DNA from: Rhizobacter terrae
GTDB taxonomy: Bacteria; Pseudomonadota; Gammaproteobacteria; Burkholderiales; Burkholderiaceae_C
NCBI RefSeq assembly: GCF_003852895.1
Contig: NZ_QUSW01000008.1
Span: 124,001-188,000 of the forward strand
DNA length: 64,000 bases
Direction: 5' to 3'
Of this stretch, positions 24,343 through 34,462 are shown one piece after another; within the stretch, counting starts at the first letter, position 1, and every line of letters starts with the position of its first letter. Both the position numbers and the translations under genes were made by a program. The notes below the pieces were generated by a model. The model did no database searches. It saw nothing but the letters and a program-made list of their open reading frames with translations, and was not told where the DNA came from.

Positions 24343-25251
24343 TCAGTCGCGCAGGTCGGGCTCGAAGAAAATCCAGCGCACGTCGGGGAAGTGCTCCCGC
24401 AGGCCTTTCTCGACGCGGTTGATCGCCTCCACCAGCGCGACGTCGCTGGGTTGCGGTGCCATCTGGGCCTTCACGGCCAGCATGATTTCACCGCCCAACT
24501 GCTGGGTGAGCAGGTTGAACACCTTGTTCACCTCGGGCTGCGCTTCCAGGTGCGCACGCATCTGCGCGATGCGCTGCGGCGTGGCGCTCTGGCCCACCAG
24601 CAGGGCCTTCACCTCCACACCCACCAGCACTGCCACCACCACCAGCAGCACGCCGATGGCGATGGAACCCACCGCGTCCCACATCGGGTTGCCGGTGAGG
24701 ATGGACAGCAGGATGAAGCCGAAGGCCAGCACCAGGCCGCCCAGCGCGGCCAGGTCTTCACCCAGCACCACCAGCAGCTCGCTCTGGCGCGAGGTCTTGA
24801 ACCATTGCCACAGGCTTTGCTCGCCACGGTCTTTCTTGATCTCGCCCAGGCAACCCCACAGCGACATGCCTTCGGCCGCGATGCTGAAGGCGAGGATTCC
24901 CACCGCCACCCAGGCGTACTTCACCGGCTCGGTGTCGTGCAGCTTGTGGACGCCCTCGTAGATGGAGAACAGGCCGCCCATGCTGAAGAGCATCAGCGCG
25001 ACGATGAAGCTCCAGAAGTAGATCGCCTTGCCGAAGCCCAGCGGGTGGTCCGCCGTGGGTGCACTCTTGGCCTCCTTCAGGCCCCAGATCAGCAGCGCCT
25101 GGTTGCCGCAGTCGGCATAGGAGTGGATCGCCTCGGCCAGCATGGACGACGAGCCGGTGAACACCGCGCCGGCGGTCTTGGCGACCGCGATGGCGAAGTT
25201 GGCGCCCAGCGCGAAGAGGATGGACTTGAGGGAATCGGCTTGTGCGGACAT
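24343..25251 (-). CDS. Cation diffusion facilitator family transporter (ZnT9-like branch)
   Basis: A 302-residue inner-membrane protein with six predicted helices and a short C-terminal cytosolic domain. Helix 2 has the metal-site pattern AEAIHSYADCGNQAL (His and Asp), and the loop HPLGFGKAIYFWS is characteristic. Helix 5 reads VLGEDLAALGGL, with Glu-Asp where typical zinc CDFs have His-Asp, which places it in the SLC30A9/ZnT9-like branch whose ion preference is less certain. It exports divalent cations in exchange for protons if active. It follows eptA by 64 bp on the same strand and could be the last gene of that transcription unit. Confidence 0.82.
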   Translation of the reverse strand: MSAQADSLKSILFALGANFAIAVAKTAGAVFTGSSSMLAEAIHSYADCGNQALLIWGLKEAKSAPTADHPLGFGKAIYFWSFIVALMLFSMGGLFSIYEGVHKLHDTEPVKYAWVAVGILAFSIAAEGMSLWGCLGEIKKDRGEQSLWQWFKTSRQSELLVVLGEDLAALGGLVLAFGFILLSILTGNPMWDAVGSIAIGVLLVVVAVLVGVEVKALLVGQSATPQRIAQMRAHLEAQPEVNKVFNLLTQQLGGEIMLAVKAQMAPQPSDVALVEAINRVEKGLREHFPDVRWIFFEPDLRD

Positions 25252-25315
25252 GCGGCCTGTAACCTGACGGGAGCTTGACTTGCGAAGTCCGCGAGCCTAC
25301 CTCAAATCAAGGCCA

Positions 25316-26944
25316 TTACCGAGGGCCGCACTGAGCCGTCATGTCCAACGCCTGCTGGTATTCCTTGGCTCGCACGCCGGCCAAGCCCAGCACGGTGTGG
25401 AAGAGGTTGTCATGGCTGAGCGGCTTGCTTTGCTGCGACGCGAGGCATGCGGTGAGCGGATGCCGCGGCGGCAGCCACACCACCATCGGCACATGAGTCT
25501 GTTCGCGAGGTGCGACGGCATAGGGCAGGCCATGCAGGTACAGGTTGTTCTCGCCCAGCGATTCGCCGTGGTCGGATACGTAGAGCAAGGCCGGCGCAGA
25601 GTCGGCCTCGCGGGCCTTGAGCCAGTCCACCGCCATCGCCAGCACGTGGTCGGTGTAGGCGACGGAGTTGTCGTAGGCGTGGATGAGCGACTCATGCTCG
25701 CACTGCTGCAGCACGTTGGTCGTGCACTCCGGCGTGAACGGCTTGCGCTCGGGCGGCGAGCGCTTGTAGTAGGCCGGGCCGTGGCTGCCCATCTGGTGCA
25801 GCACGATCACCGTGCCCTTGGCGCGGCGCTCGGCGGGCAGGGTGGCCAGGCGCCGGTCCAGCCCGTGCAGCAGGGCCTCGTCGAAGCATTCACCTTCCGA
25901 GTCGCACAGCGTGGCGGGCAGTGTCTTGTCGTCGCCGGTTTCGGCATTGGGCACGCGCGTGCACAGGCCCTTGCAGCCGGCCTGGTTGTCCAGCCACAGC
26001 ACCGCGTAGCCGGCGCGCTGCAGCACGTCCAGCAAGTTCTCGTGGTCGCGATCGGCGGCGTTGAATTCCTTGCGGCCCAGGTGCGAGAACATGCAGGGCA
26101 GCGAGGCGGCCGTGCTGGTGCCGCAGGAACTCACCTCGGTGAAGCTCAGTACCTGGCGCTCGGCCAGCTCCGGGTTCGTGCGCTGCTTGTAGCCATTCAG
26201 CGAGAAGTGGTCCGCCCGCGCCGTCTCGCCGACGACCAGCAGCAGCAAGGGTGGCTTTGCGTCGGCAGCGCGAGGCAGCGCGGCGGCATCCAGGCCGATG
26301 GCCAGCGGCGGGCCCTTGGGCTTGGCTTGCCCCTCGGCGGCCAGCACGCCCAGCGAGAAAAAGGAGTTCAGCGGATTGATGAGGTAGCGCAACTGCCGGT
26401 GGTTGCGCATGGTGGCCGAGAGGTCGGCGAAGAGCGCGAACACGATGGCCACCACGAGCGCGATCGATGCGAGCACGGCCACGGCGTTGCGTGCGAGCTG
26501 CCGCCAACCGCTGGTGGGCAGAAGGCGAACGCGCCACAGGCCCCACAGCGGCGGTGCGGCCAGCAACGCCACCACCAGCACCATCCGCCCGCTCAGCAAG
26601 TCGCGTGTCTCGCGTGCGTTGGTCTGCAGCACGTTGGTCATCATGGTCGGGTCGATGACCACGCCATACGCGCCCATGAAGTGCGCGCCGAAGGCCGCGG
26701 CCAGCACGAAAAATGCGGCCATGGGCTTGATGGTGAAACGCGAGGCGAAGACGGTGAGCAGCGCGAAGGTCAGCGCCATCACCGCGAGCATGAAGCCGGC
26801 AATGAACACTAGCCCTCGCGCCGATGACATCTCCGGCAGCCGTGCCAGCGCCTGCCACAGCGGCCAGTTGGAGAACGCGCCGATCCATGCGGCGGTGGCA
26901 AGGGCGAGGGTGGTCGGGTTCAGTGAGATCGGCGGACGAGGCAT
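25316..26944 (-). CDS. eptA: Phosphoethanolamine transferase (lipid A modifying, EptA-like)
   Basis: A 542-residue inner-membrane enzyme with five N-terminal helices (about residues 12-190) and a periplasmic alkaline-phosphatase-fold domain. The zinc site and nucleophile are visible: VVGETARADHFSLNGY, then SSCGTSTAASLPCMFS with the acceptor Thr (Thr276), and LYVSDHGESLGENNLYLHGLPYA. Several paired cysteines fit the family's disulfides. It moves phosphoethanolamine from phosphatidylethanolamine to lipid A, reducing negative surface charge. No pmrAB-type two-component pair adjoins it. It lies 27 bp downstream of the response regulator gene and is probably cotranscribed with it. Confidence 0.9.
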   Translation of the reverse strand: MPRPPISLNPTTLALATAAWIGAFSNWPLWQALARLPEMSSARGLVFIAGFMLAVMALTFALLTVFASRFTIKPMAAFFVLAAAFGAHFMGAYGVVIDPTMMTNVLQTNARETRDLLSGRMVLVVALLAAPPLWGLWRVRLLPTSGWRQLARNAVAVLASIALVVAIVFALFADLSATMRNHRQLRYLINPLNSFFSLGVLAAEGQAKPKGPPLAIGLDAAALPRAADAKPPLLLLVVGETARADHFSLNGYKQRTNPELAERQVLSFTEVSSCGTSTAASLPCMFSHLGRKEFNAADRDHENLLDVLQRAGYAVLWLDNQAGCKGLCTRVPNAETGDDKTLPATLCDSEGECFDEALLHGLDRRLATLPAERRAKGTVIVLHQMGSHGPAYYKRSPPERKPFTPECTTNVLQQCEHESLIHAYDNSVAYTDHVLAMAVDWLKAREADSAPALLYVSDHGESLGENNLYLHGLPYAVAPREQTHVPMVVWLPPRHPLTACLASQQSKPLSHDNLFHTVLGLAGVRAKEYQQALDMTAQCGPR

Positions 26945-26971
26945 CCGCCGATTGTGTCGCAGGGCCGGTGC

Positions 26972-28645
26972 TCAGGCCGCAGGCTGGGCGGTGGCCGGCG
27001 CAGGTGCGGCCGGTGCCGCGCGCAGGCTGAGCCCGCCGGCCGAGCGGCCGCCTTGCTTGCTGCCGCCGATGAGGTGCGCCCCCTGCGAGCAATAGCGTTG
27101 CGACAGTTCGCGGGCACGCGCCTGCAGGGATTCGACGTCGGCAATCTTCTCGTGGTGGCGCTGCGCGACCAGTCCGGCCAGCTCGATGAGCTTGGCGTTG
27201 CGCGTCTCCGCCCCGCTGGCCAGCAGCAGCCTCACCGCGTCGGCCGGTGCACCGTTCATCGCCGCGCCCATGGCTTTTTCGGCGGTGGCGGAAATGCTTG
27301 CATGCGTCTCGCGCACGATGGTCGCCGTGGGCTCAGTGCCCTGTGCGGAGGCAATCAGCATCTCCATCGACGCCCGTGACACGCAAAAGCGCTGCGCGAT
27401 GCGCTGCACCTGCGAGGGCATCTCGTCGAGCTGGATCTCCGAGGAGTTCAGCCGTGCCCACAAGGCGATGAGGTTGCTGGCCGCCTCCATGTCCATGTCG
27501 GGGCTGTCGATCTCCGAGGTGAGTTCGCGCACCATGCGCATGGCTTCGGCCACCTTCTTGGCCTGCATGGTGCGCAGGGTGTCGATCACGCCCTGGAAGC
27601 GCACCAGGCGCCGGCTCTCGGGCTGCTTTTCCATGCGACGCGACAGGTGGTCATAGGTGCGCTGCAAGGCCTTCGGGTCCTTCGCATCGAACTGCAGCAG
27701 GGCCAGCAGCACCAGGGCATGGTCGTCGAACATCTTCGAGGCCACGCCGATCACGCAGGCCCGGTCCAGCGCGGACATGGCCTGGTCGGACTGCCCCGCG
27801 AAGAAGGCCAGGGTGCCGGCATGCAGCAGCCGCGTCACGCTGCCGGGCGTGAGCTCCGCCGCCTTCTGGTAGATCTCGAAGGCCTGCTGCATCTCGCCTT
27901 GTTCGACCAGCACGCGGCCGAGCACGTCGTAGGAGTCGGCGAACTGCGGCATCTCGCCGATGAGGGCGTCCAGGGTCCGGCGTGCCGGCACGACCTGGCC
28001 CGAGGCGAGCTGCGAGCGCGCGATGCCGAGCTTGGCCCAGGGTAGGGCGCGCGCCTCGACCACCGCCGCATACAGCTGCTGGGCTTCGACGTGCTTCTCC
28101 AATCGCAGGTACAGCTCGGCGCCGATGCGCGCCGCATACAGCCAGTAAGGCGCACGCTTCTCGAACCGGGCCTGGCACAGCTGTGCCGCCGCGCCGAAGT
28201 CGCCGCGCTCAATGGCCTCGAAGATGTGCCGCAGCACGCGCTTGCGCTTGCGGGCTTCCAGCACCCGGTCGCCCAGGCTGGTGGCGTTGTGGGGCTTGAG
28301 GAGGTAGCCGTCCAGGGCGGATTCGGCGGCTTCGGTCACCTTGGCATAAGAGGCCTCGCCGGTGACCATCAGGAAGACGGTGGAGAAGGGCAGCAACTGC
28401 TCGCGGCGAAGTTCGTCGAGCAGGTCCTGGCCGGACATCTCGCTGCCTTCGAAGTGGTAGTCGCACAGCACCACGTCGAAATGCCGGTTCTCCAGGATGT
28501 TGCGTGCATCCTTCACGCGGCCGGTCTGCACCACCGTGCCCACGCCGAAGTCGCGCAGCTGCGCCGTCAGCACGCTGCGTGATGTCGGATTGCCGTCGAC
28601 GACGAGCGCGCGGCAGTTGTGGATATCGTGGTCGAGACGAGACAT
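26972..28645 (-). CDS. Response regulator with TPR-like output domain
   Basis: A 557-residue protein. The N-terminal receiver (about 12-130) has the acidic pocket, Asp62 as phospho-acceptor (VVLCDYHFEG), the conserved Thr (LMVTGEAS) and Lys (LLKPHN). The rest is alpha-helical with TPR-like repeats (from about 140, e.g. PQFADSYDVLGRVLVEQGEMQQAFEIYQKAAELTPG). There is no DNA-binding or enzymatic output domain, so it probably signals through protein contact. The C-terminus is a low-complexity Ala/Pro tail. A sigma-28-like promoter lies 25 bp upstream, hinting at a link to motility or chemotaxis. No sensor kinase gene is adjacent. Confidence 0.83.
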   Translation of the reverse strand: MSRLDHDIHNCRALVVDGNPTSRSVLTAQLRDFGVGTVVQTGRVKDARNILENRHFDVVLCDYHFEGSEMSGQDLLDELRREQLLPFSTVFLMVTGEASYAKVTEAAESALDGYLLKPHNATSLGDRVLEARKRKRVLRHIFEAIERGDFGAAAQLCQARFEKRAPYWLYAARIGAELYLRLEKHVEAQQLYAAVVEARALPWAKLGIARSQLASGQVVPARRTLDALIGEMPQFADSYDVLGRVLVEQGEMQQAFEIYQKAAELTPGSVTRLLHAGTLAFFAGQSDQAMSALDRACVIGVASKMFDDHALVLLALLQFDAKDPKALQRTYDHLSRRMEKQPESRRLVRFQGVIDTLRTMQAKKVAEAMRMVRELTSEIDSPDMDMEAASNLIALWARLNSSEIQLDEMPSQVQRIAQRFCVSRASMEMLIASAQGTEPTATIVRETHASISATAEKAMGAAMNGAPADAVRLLLASGAETRNAKLIELAGLVAQRHHEKIADVESLQARARELSQRYCSQGAHLIGGSKQGGRSAGGLSLRAAPAAPAPATAQPAA

Positions 28646-28669
28646 GGTTCGGACAAAACCCCACTGCCG

Positions 28670-28696
28670 TTATCGGCAAGCTCTCGTCCGACTGTA
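28670..28696 (-). promoter_or_regulatory. Sigma-28 (FliA)-like promoter upstream of the response regulator-TPR gene
   Basis: On the minus strand the -10 element is GCCGATAA (28677-28670), a perfect match to the flagellar sigma consensus. The -35 element is TACAGTCG (28696-28689), five of eight matches to TAAAGTTT, and the spacer is 11 bp, exactly as in E. coli. The predicted start near 28660 gives a leader of about 15 nt before the ATG at 28645. Confidence 0.6.
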
Positions 28697-28774
28697 GAAC
28701 TTGCACGAGCGGCCGCACCTGGGGTTTGTGCCCTGGGGTGTGATGCCTGCCCGCATCCCCTGGCACCAGGAATG

Positions 28775-28799
28775 AAAAAGGGCCGCCGCGGCGACCCTT
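28775..28799 (-). terminator. Rho-independent terminator after dnaJ
   Basis: Read on the minus strand, AAGGGTCGCC, a GC loop and GGCGGCCCTT form a 10-bp stem with one G-T pair, followed by TTTTT. It begins 4 bp after the dnaJ stop and should end the grpE-dnaK-dnaJ transcript. It also separates dnaJ from the sigma-28-like promoter of the next leftward gene. Confidence 0.88.
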
Positions 28800-28802
28800 G
28801 TT

Positions 28803-29957
28803 TCACTTGAACAGGTCCTTGACCCGGTCCGACCAGCTCTTGCTGTTGGGCGAATGCCGGTCTCCGCTCTTGCGGAAGGACTCGTCCAGCTCCTTGAGCA
28901 GCTTGCGCTGGTGCTCGGTGAGCTTGACCGGCGTCTCCACCTGCACGTGGCAGTACAGGTCGCCCGGGTAGCTGGAGCGCACGCCCTTGATGCCCTTGCC
29001 GCGCAGGCGGAAGGTCTTGCCGTGCTGGGTGCCCTCGGGCAACTCGATCTCGGCCTTGCCGCCCAGCGTGGGCACCTCGATCCCGCCGCCCAGCGCCGCC
29101 GTGGTCAGCGACACCGGCACCGTGCAATGCAGGTCGTCGCCGTCGCGCTCGAAGATCTCGTGCTGCTTGAGGCGGATCTCGATGTACAGGTCCCCCGGCG
29201 GCCCGCCGTTGGTGCCCGGCTCGCCGTTGCCGGCCGAGCGGATGCGCATGCCTTCGTTGATGCCCGCCGGGATCTTCACCTCCAGCGTCTTGTTCTTCTT
29301 GATCTTGCCCTGGCCATGGCACGCCGTGCAGGGCTCGGGGATGATCTTGCCGGTGCCGTGGCAGTTCGGGCAGGTCTGCTGGATGCTGAAGAAGCCCTGG
29401 CGCAGGTGCACCGTGCCCGAGCCGTTGCAGGTGGTGCAGACCTTGGGCGAGGTGCCCGGCTTGGCGCCTGTGCCGTGACAGGTTTCGCAGCCTTCCCAGC
29501 TCGGGATGCGGATCTGCGTTTCCTTGCCGGTGGCCGCTTCTTCCAGCGTGATCTCCATGGCGTAGCTCAGGTCCGCGCCGCGGTAGACCTGCTGGCCCTG
29601 GGCACGGCGTGCGCCGCCAGCACCGCCGAAGATGTCGCCGAAGATGTCGCCGAAGGCTTCCGCAAAGCCACCGAAGCCTTCCGCACCCGGCCCGCCCGGA
29701 CGGAAGCCCGCGCCGCCCATGTTCGGGTCCACGCCCGCGTGGCCGTACTGGTCGTAGGCCGCGCGCTTCTGGCCGTCGGACAGCATCTCGTAGGCCTCCT
29801 TGGCCTCCTTGAAGCTTTCTTCCGCCTTCTTGGCCCCCTCGCCCTGGTTGCGGTCGGGGTGGTACTTCATGGCCAGCTTGCGGTAGGCCTTCTTGATGTC
29901 GTCCTCGCTGGCGTTCTTCGCCACCCCCAGGACTTCGTAGTAATCGCGCTTTGCCAT
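28803..29957 (-). CDS. dnaJ: Chaperone DnaJ (Hsp40)
   Basis: A 384-residue type I J-protein. The J domain (residues 1-70) starts [12 protein letters not shown] and has the HPD triad in [11 protein letters not shown] Gly/Phe-rich linker follows, then four CxxCxGxG zinc repeats ([32 protein letters not shown], about 145-210) and the C-terminal substrate domains. It stimulates DnaK ATPase and delivers unfolded clients. An ATG at 29987 would add ten residues; I prefer 29957, the family's conserved start, although neither has a strong ribosome site. It follows dnaK by 124 bp. Confidence 0.96.
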   Translation of the reverse strand: MAKRDYYEVLGVAKNASEDDIKKAYRKLAMKYHPDRNQGEGAKKAEESFKEAKEAYEMLSDGQKRAAYDQYGHAGVDPNMGGAGFRPGGPGAEGFGGFAEAFGDIFGDIFGGAGGARRAQGQQVYRGADLSYAMEITLEEAATGKETQIRIPSWEGCETCHGTGAKPGTSPKVCTTCNGSGTVHLRQGFFSIQQTCPNCHGTGKIIPEPCTACHGQGKIKKNKTLEVKIPAGINEGMRIRSAGNGEPGTNGGPPGDLYIEIRLKQHEIFERDGDDLHCTVPVSLTTAALGGGIEVPTLGGKAEIELPEGTQHGKTFRLRGKGIKGVRSSYPGDLYCHVQVETPVKLTEHQRKLLKELDESFRKSGDRHSPNSKSWSDRVKDLFK

Positions 29958-30081
29958 TGCTTTATCCGCTTGATCCGTCGAACTCATTCAAACGAGAACG
30001 CCGCGCCAAGCTTCCGACACGGCCGTCGGGCACTCGAACGCGGCGATGCGCCGGGGAGGAAACCCACCCCGGTGCCGACCA

Positions 30082-32031
<1,950 letters not shown>

Positions 32032-32137
32032 GTTGGTTCTCCTGAAACTGAAATTCGGTTGTCTTCGAGTTGTGGATAACTGTCGCTATTTCAAGGGTGC
32101 AAGCGCCTGTGGATGTCCCCTCAGACACCCCTTGGCA

Positions 32138-32689
32138 TCACTTGGGCGCAGCGACCGTCACGAGCGCCGGACGCAGCACGCGCTCGGCAATGAGATAGCC
32201 CTTTTGCAGCACCGCGACCACGGTGTTCGCGTCCTGATCGGCAGGCACCATGCTGATGGCCTGGTGTTGATGCGGATCAAACTTCGTTCCGGCGCTGGGG
32301 CTGATCTCGATCACCTTGTTGCGCTCCAGGGCCTGGGCCAGCTGGCGCAGCGTGGCATGCACGCCCTCGAGCAGTTGCTCAGGCGTGGCGTTCTGGATGC
32401 CGATGGCGGCTTCGAGGCTGTCCTTCACGGGCAGCAGGCTCTCGGCAAAGCTCTCGATGGCGAACTTGCGGGCCTTGGACATTTCCTCCTCGGCGCGGCG
32501 GCGGGTGTTTTCCGCGTCCGCCTTGGCCCGGAGGTAGGCATCGGCCACTTCGGCGTGCTTGGCTTCCAGCTCGTTCAGGCGGGCCAGCGCATCGGAATCG
32601 GGGGAAGTTGCCGGCGCAACCCCGTTGTCCGCAGTGGTGGCGGGGTTGGCGGCTTGCTGCGTGTCCTGGGTGTTTTGTTCTGTCGTCAT
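32138..32689 (-). CDS. grpE: Nucleotide exchange factor GrpE
   Basis: A 183-residue protein with a disordered Thr/Asn/Ala-rich N-terminus ([12 protein letters not shown]), a long coiled coil ([33 protein letters not shown]) and the C-terminal beta domain with the signature [34 protein letters not shown]. It releases ADP from DnaK. The frame is open 26 codons upstream, but the ATG at 32689 is preferred because the sigma-32-like promoter at 32716-32743 lies inside the longer version. It is the first gene of the heat-shock operon. Confidence 0.95.
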   Translation of the reverse strand: MTTEQNTQDTQQAANPATTADNGVAPATSPDSDALARLNELEAKHAEVADAYLRAKADAENTRRRAEEEMSKARKFAIESFAESLLPVKDSLEAAIGIQNATPEQLLEGVHATLRQLAQALERNKVIEISPSAGTKFDPHQHQAISMVPADQDANTVVAVLQKGYLIAERVLRPALVTVAAPK

Positions 32690-32715
32690 GTCAGGTCTCG
32701 TTTCCACAGCCGCCG

Positions 32716-32743
32716 ATCTGGGGCCGGCTGCGCGTCTTTCAAG
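32716..32743 (-). promoter_or_regulatory. Sigma-32 heat-shock promoter for grpE-dnaK-dnaJ
   Basis: On the minus strand the -35 box is CTTGAAA (32743-32737) and the -10 box CCCCAGAT (32723-32716), separated by 13 bp. This is very close to the RpoH consensus CTTGAAA-N13-15-CCCCATNT. The predicted start near 32709 gives a leader of about 20 nt to the grpE ATG. Confidence 0.88.
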
Positions 32744-32845
32744 AGGGGATCGGAACTTCCACTTCATTGAACTGAAGTGGGTGCAATCTGGCCGGGATCA
32801 AGCTGGATTCTTGCTGCCGCAAGGGTTAATCAGGGGTGGAATGCC

Positions 32846-33247
32846 TCATTCGGGCTCGGCCGTGGCGCTCCAGCGGTTCCAGTCGGCCAGCTTGCGACGG
32901 TCCCGCTTGGTCGGGCGGCCCTGTTCGATGGCCTGCGACGGCTCGGCGCCGAAGCGCCGCTGCTCGGCCTGCTGCTCGCGGTGGGCGATGCTCTCGGCCG
33001 TTTCCTCGTACAGCTTCTGGGCCACCGGCGCGGGGCCGCGCACTTCACTCAGGTCCTGGACCTTCACCGTGCGAATGACGCCCTCGCGGCGCATCTCGAT
33101 CAGGTCACCCACGCGCACCGAACGGGCCGGCTTGGCCGCCTGCTCGTTCACGCTCACCCGGCCCTTGCCGATCTCGTCCACGGCAAGGCTGCGCGTCTTG
33201 TAGAAGCGTGCCGCCCACAGCCACTTGTCCAGCCTGACCTCGTCCAT
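32846..33247 (-). CDS. hslR: Ribosome-associated heat-shock protein Hsp15 (S4 domain)
   Basis: A 133-residue basic protein with an S4 RNA-binding domain at the N-terminus (VRLDKWLWAARFYKTRSLAVDEIGKGRVSVNEQAAKPARSVRVGD, residues 4-48) and a charged C-terminal helix rich in Arg, Lys and Glu, as in E. coli Hsp15, which rescues stalled 50S subunits carrying peptidyl-tRNA. I start at 33247 because the family begins at this Met; the longer open frame has no family match. Location between hemH and grpE is typical for related betaproteobacteria. There is no separate promoter visible; a gap of 156 bp to grpE holds the sigma-32 site. Confidence 0.88.
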   Translation of the reverse strand: MDEVRLDKWLWAARFYKTRSLAVDEIGKGRVSVNEQAAKPARSVRVGDLIEMRREGVIRTVKVQDLSEVRGPAPVAQKLYEETAESIAHREQQAEQRRFGAEPSQAIEQGRPTKRDRRKLADWNRWSATAEPE

Positions 33248-33293
33248 GCCTGAAATCGTAGTCCTCTGAAAAGCCGTGCCTGGGTGAGGGGTG

Positions 33294-34397
33294 TCAGGCC
33301 CTGGCGCCCATGGCCAGGGCGCGTTCACGCTCGGCAGCCAGCGCGGCGGGATCATCCGCGCCCGTGGTGGGCCAGCCTTGCAGGTGGCGCATGGCGATGG
33401 ACGACATCGCCGCGATCCACTCGTGCTGGTCGTTCAGGCAGGGGATGTAGTGGAACTCGGCGCCGCCGGCCTTCGTGTAGGCCGCTCGCGCTTCCTGGTT
33501 GATCTCTTCCAGCGTCTCCAGGCAGTCCGAGGTGAAGCCCGGGCACATCACATCCACCCGCTTCACCCCTTGCTTTGCCAGCTTGACGAGCGTGGGCTCG
33601 GTGTAGGGCTGCAGCCATTCGGCCTTGCCGAAGCGGCTCTGGAAGGTCACCAGCACCTGCTCGGGCTTGTAGCTCAGCCGCTCGGCCAGCAGGCGCGCGG
33701 TCTTCTGGCATTCGCAGTGGTAGGGGTCGCCCAACGCCAGGGTGCGCTTGGGCACGCCGTGGAAACTCAGCACGAGCTTCTCGGGGCGGCCGTGGGTTTG
33801 CGAATGCTCGATCACGCGGCGCGCCAGCGCCTCGATGTAGAGCGCATCGTCGTGGTAGCGATTGACGAAGCGCAGCTCGGGCAGCGAGCGCTGGGTGGCC
33901 GCCCAGGCATAGACCGCATCGAACACGCTGGCCGTGGTGGCGGCGCAGTACTGCGGGTACAGCGGCAGGATGAGCATGCGGTTGACGCCCATGCCCTTGA
34001 GTTCGTCGAGCACCGAGGCGATGGACGGGCTGCCGTAGCGCATCGCATGGCGCACCGTGACACGCTGCCCGCGCTGGCCCAGGTAGCCCGCGAGCAGCTT
34101 GGCCTGCTTGTCGGTCCAGACCCGCAGCGGCGAGCCCTCGGGCGTCCAGATGCTGGCGTACTTGGCGGCCGACTTCGCCGGCCGCGTGCGCAAGATGATG
34201 CCGTGCAGGATGGGCCACCACACGAAGCGCGGGATCTCCACCACGCGCTTGTCGCTCAGGAACTCGGCCAGGTACTTGCGCAGTGCCGGTGCCGTGGGCG
34301 CATCGGGCGTGCCCAGGTTGCACAGCACGATGGCCGTGCGCGGCGTGGCCGGCGACTGGCCGTGGCTGTGAGCGGGTTCGGGCGCGAAACGCAGCAT
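33294..34397 (-). CDS. hemH: Ferrochelatase
   Basis: A 367-residue enzyme that inserts ferrous iron into protoporphyrin IX, the last step of haem synthesis. Visible family motifs are AIVLCNLGTPDAPTAPALRKYLAEFLSD, YGSPSIASVLDEL, LPLYPQYCAATTASVFDAV, the active-site His in LSFHGVPKRTL, and VMCPGFTSDCLETLEEI, with the downstream acidic EEI. Length is usual for proteobacteria. The last 20 residues form an Ala-rich tail. It is followed on the same strand by hslR after 46 bp, so the two are probably cotranscribed. Confidence 0.96.
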   Translation of the reverse strand: MLRFAPEPAHSHGQSPATPRTAIVLCNLGTPDAPTAPALRKYLAEFLSDKRVVEIPRFVWWPILHGIILRTRPAKSAAKYASIWTPEGSPLRVWTDKQAKLLAGYLGQRGQRVTVRHAMRYGSPSIASVLDELKGMGVNRMLILPLYPQYCAATTASVFDAVYAWAATQRSLPELRFVNRYHDDALYIEALARRVIEHSQTHGRPEKLVLSFHGVPKRTLALGDPYHCECQKTARLLAERLSYKPEQVLVTFQSRFGKAEWLQPYTEPTLVKLAKQGVKRVDVMCPGFTSDCLETLEEINQEARAAYTKAGGAEFHYIPCLNDQHEWIAAMSSIAMRHLQGWPTTGADDPAALAAERERALAMGARA

Positions 34398-34462
34398 GCG
34401 AAGGCGAAGGTGCGACGAAGCGCGGGATTATCTCCCCGTCCTGCGGCTTGCCAGTCAAGGGC

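Noticed and set aside
32089-32095. Second heat-shock promoter directly before dnaK
   Set aside because: CTTGAAA is present on the minus strand, but no CCCCAT-like -10 box follows at 13-15 bp.
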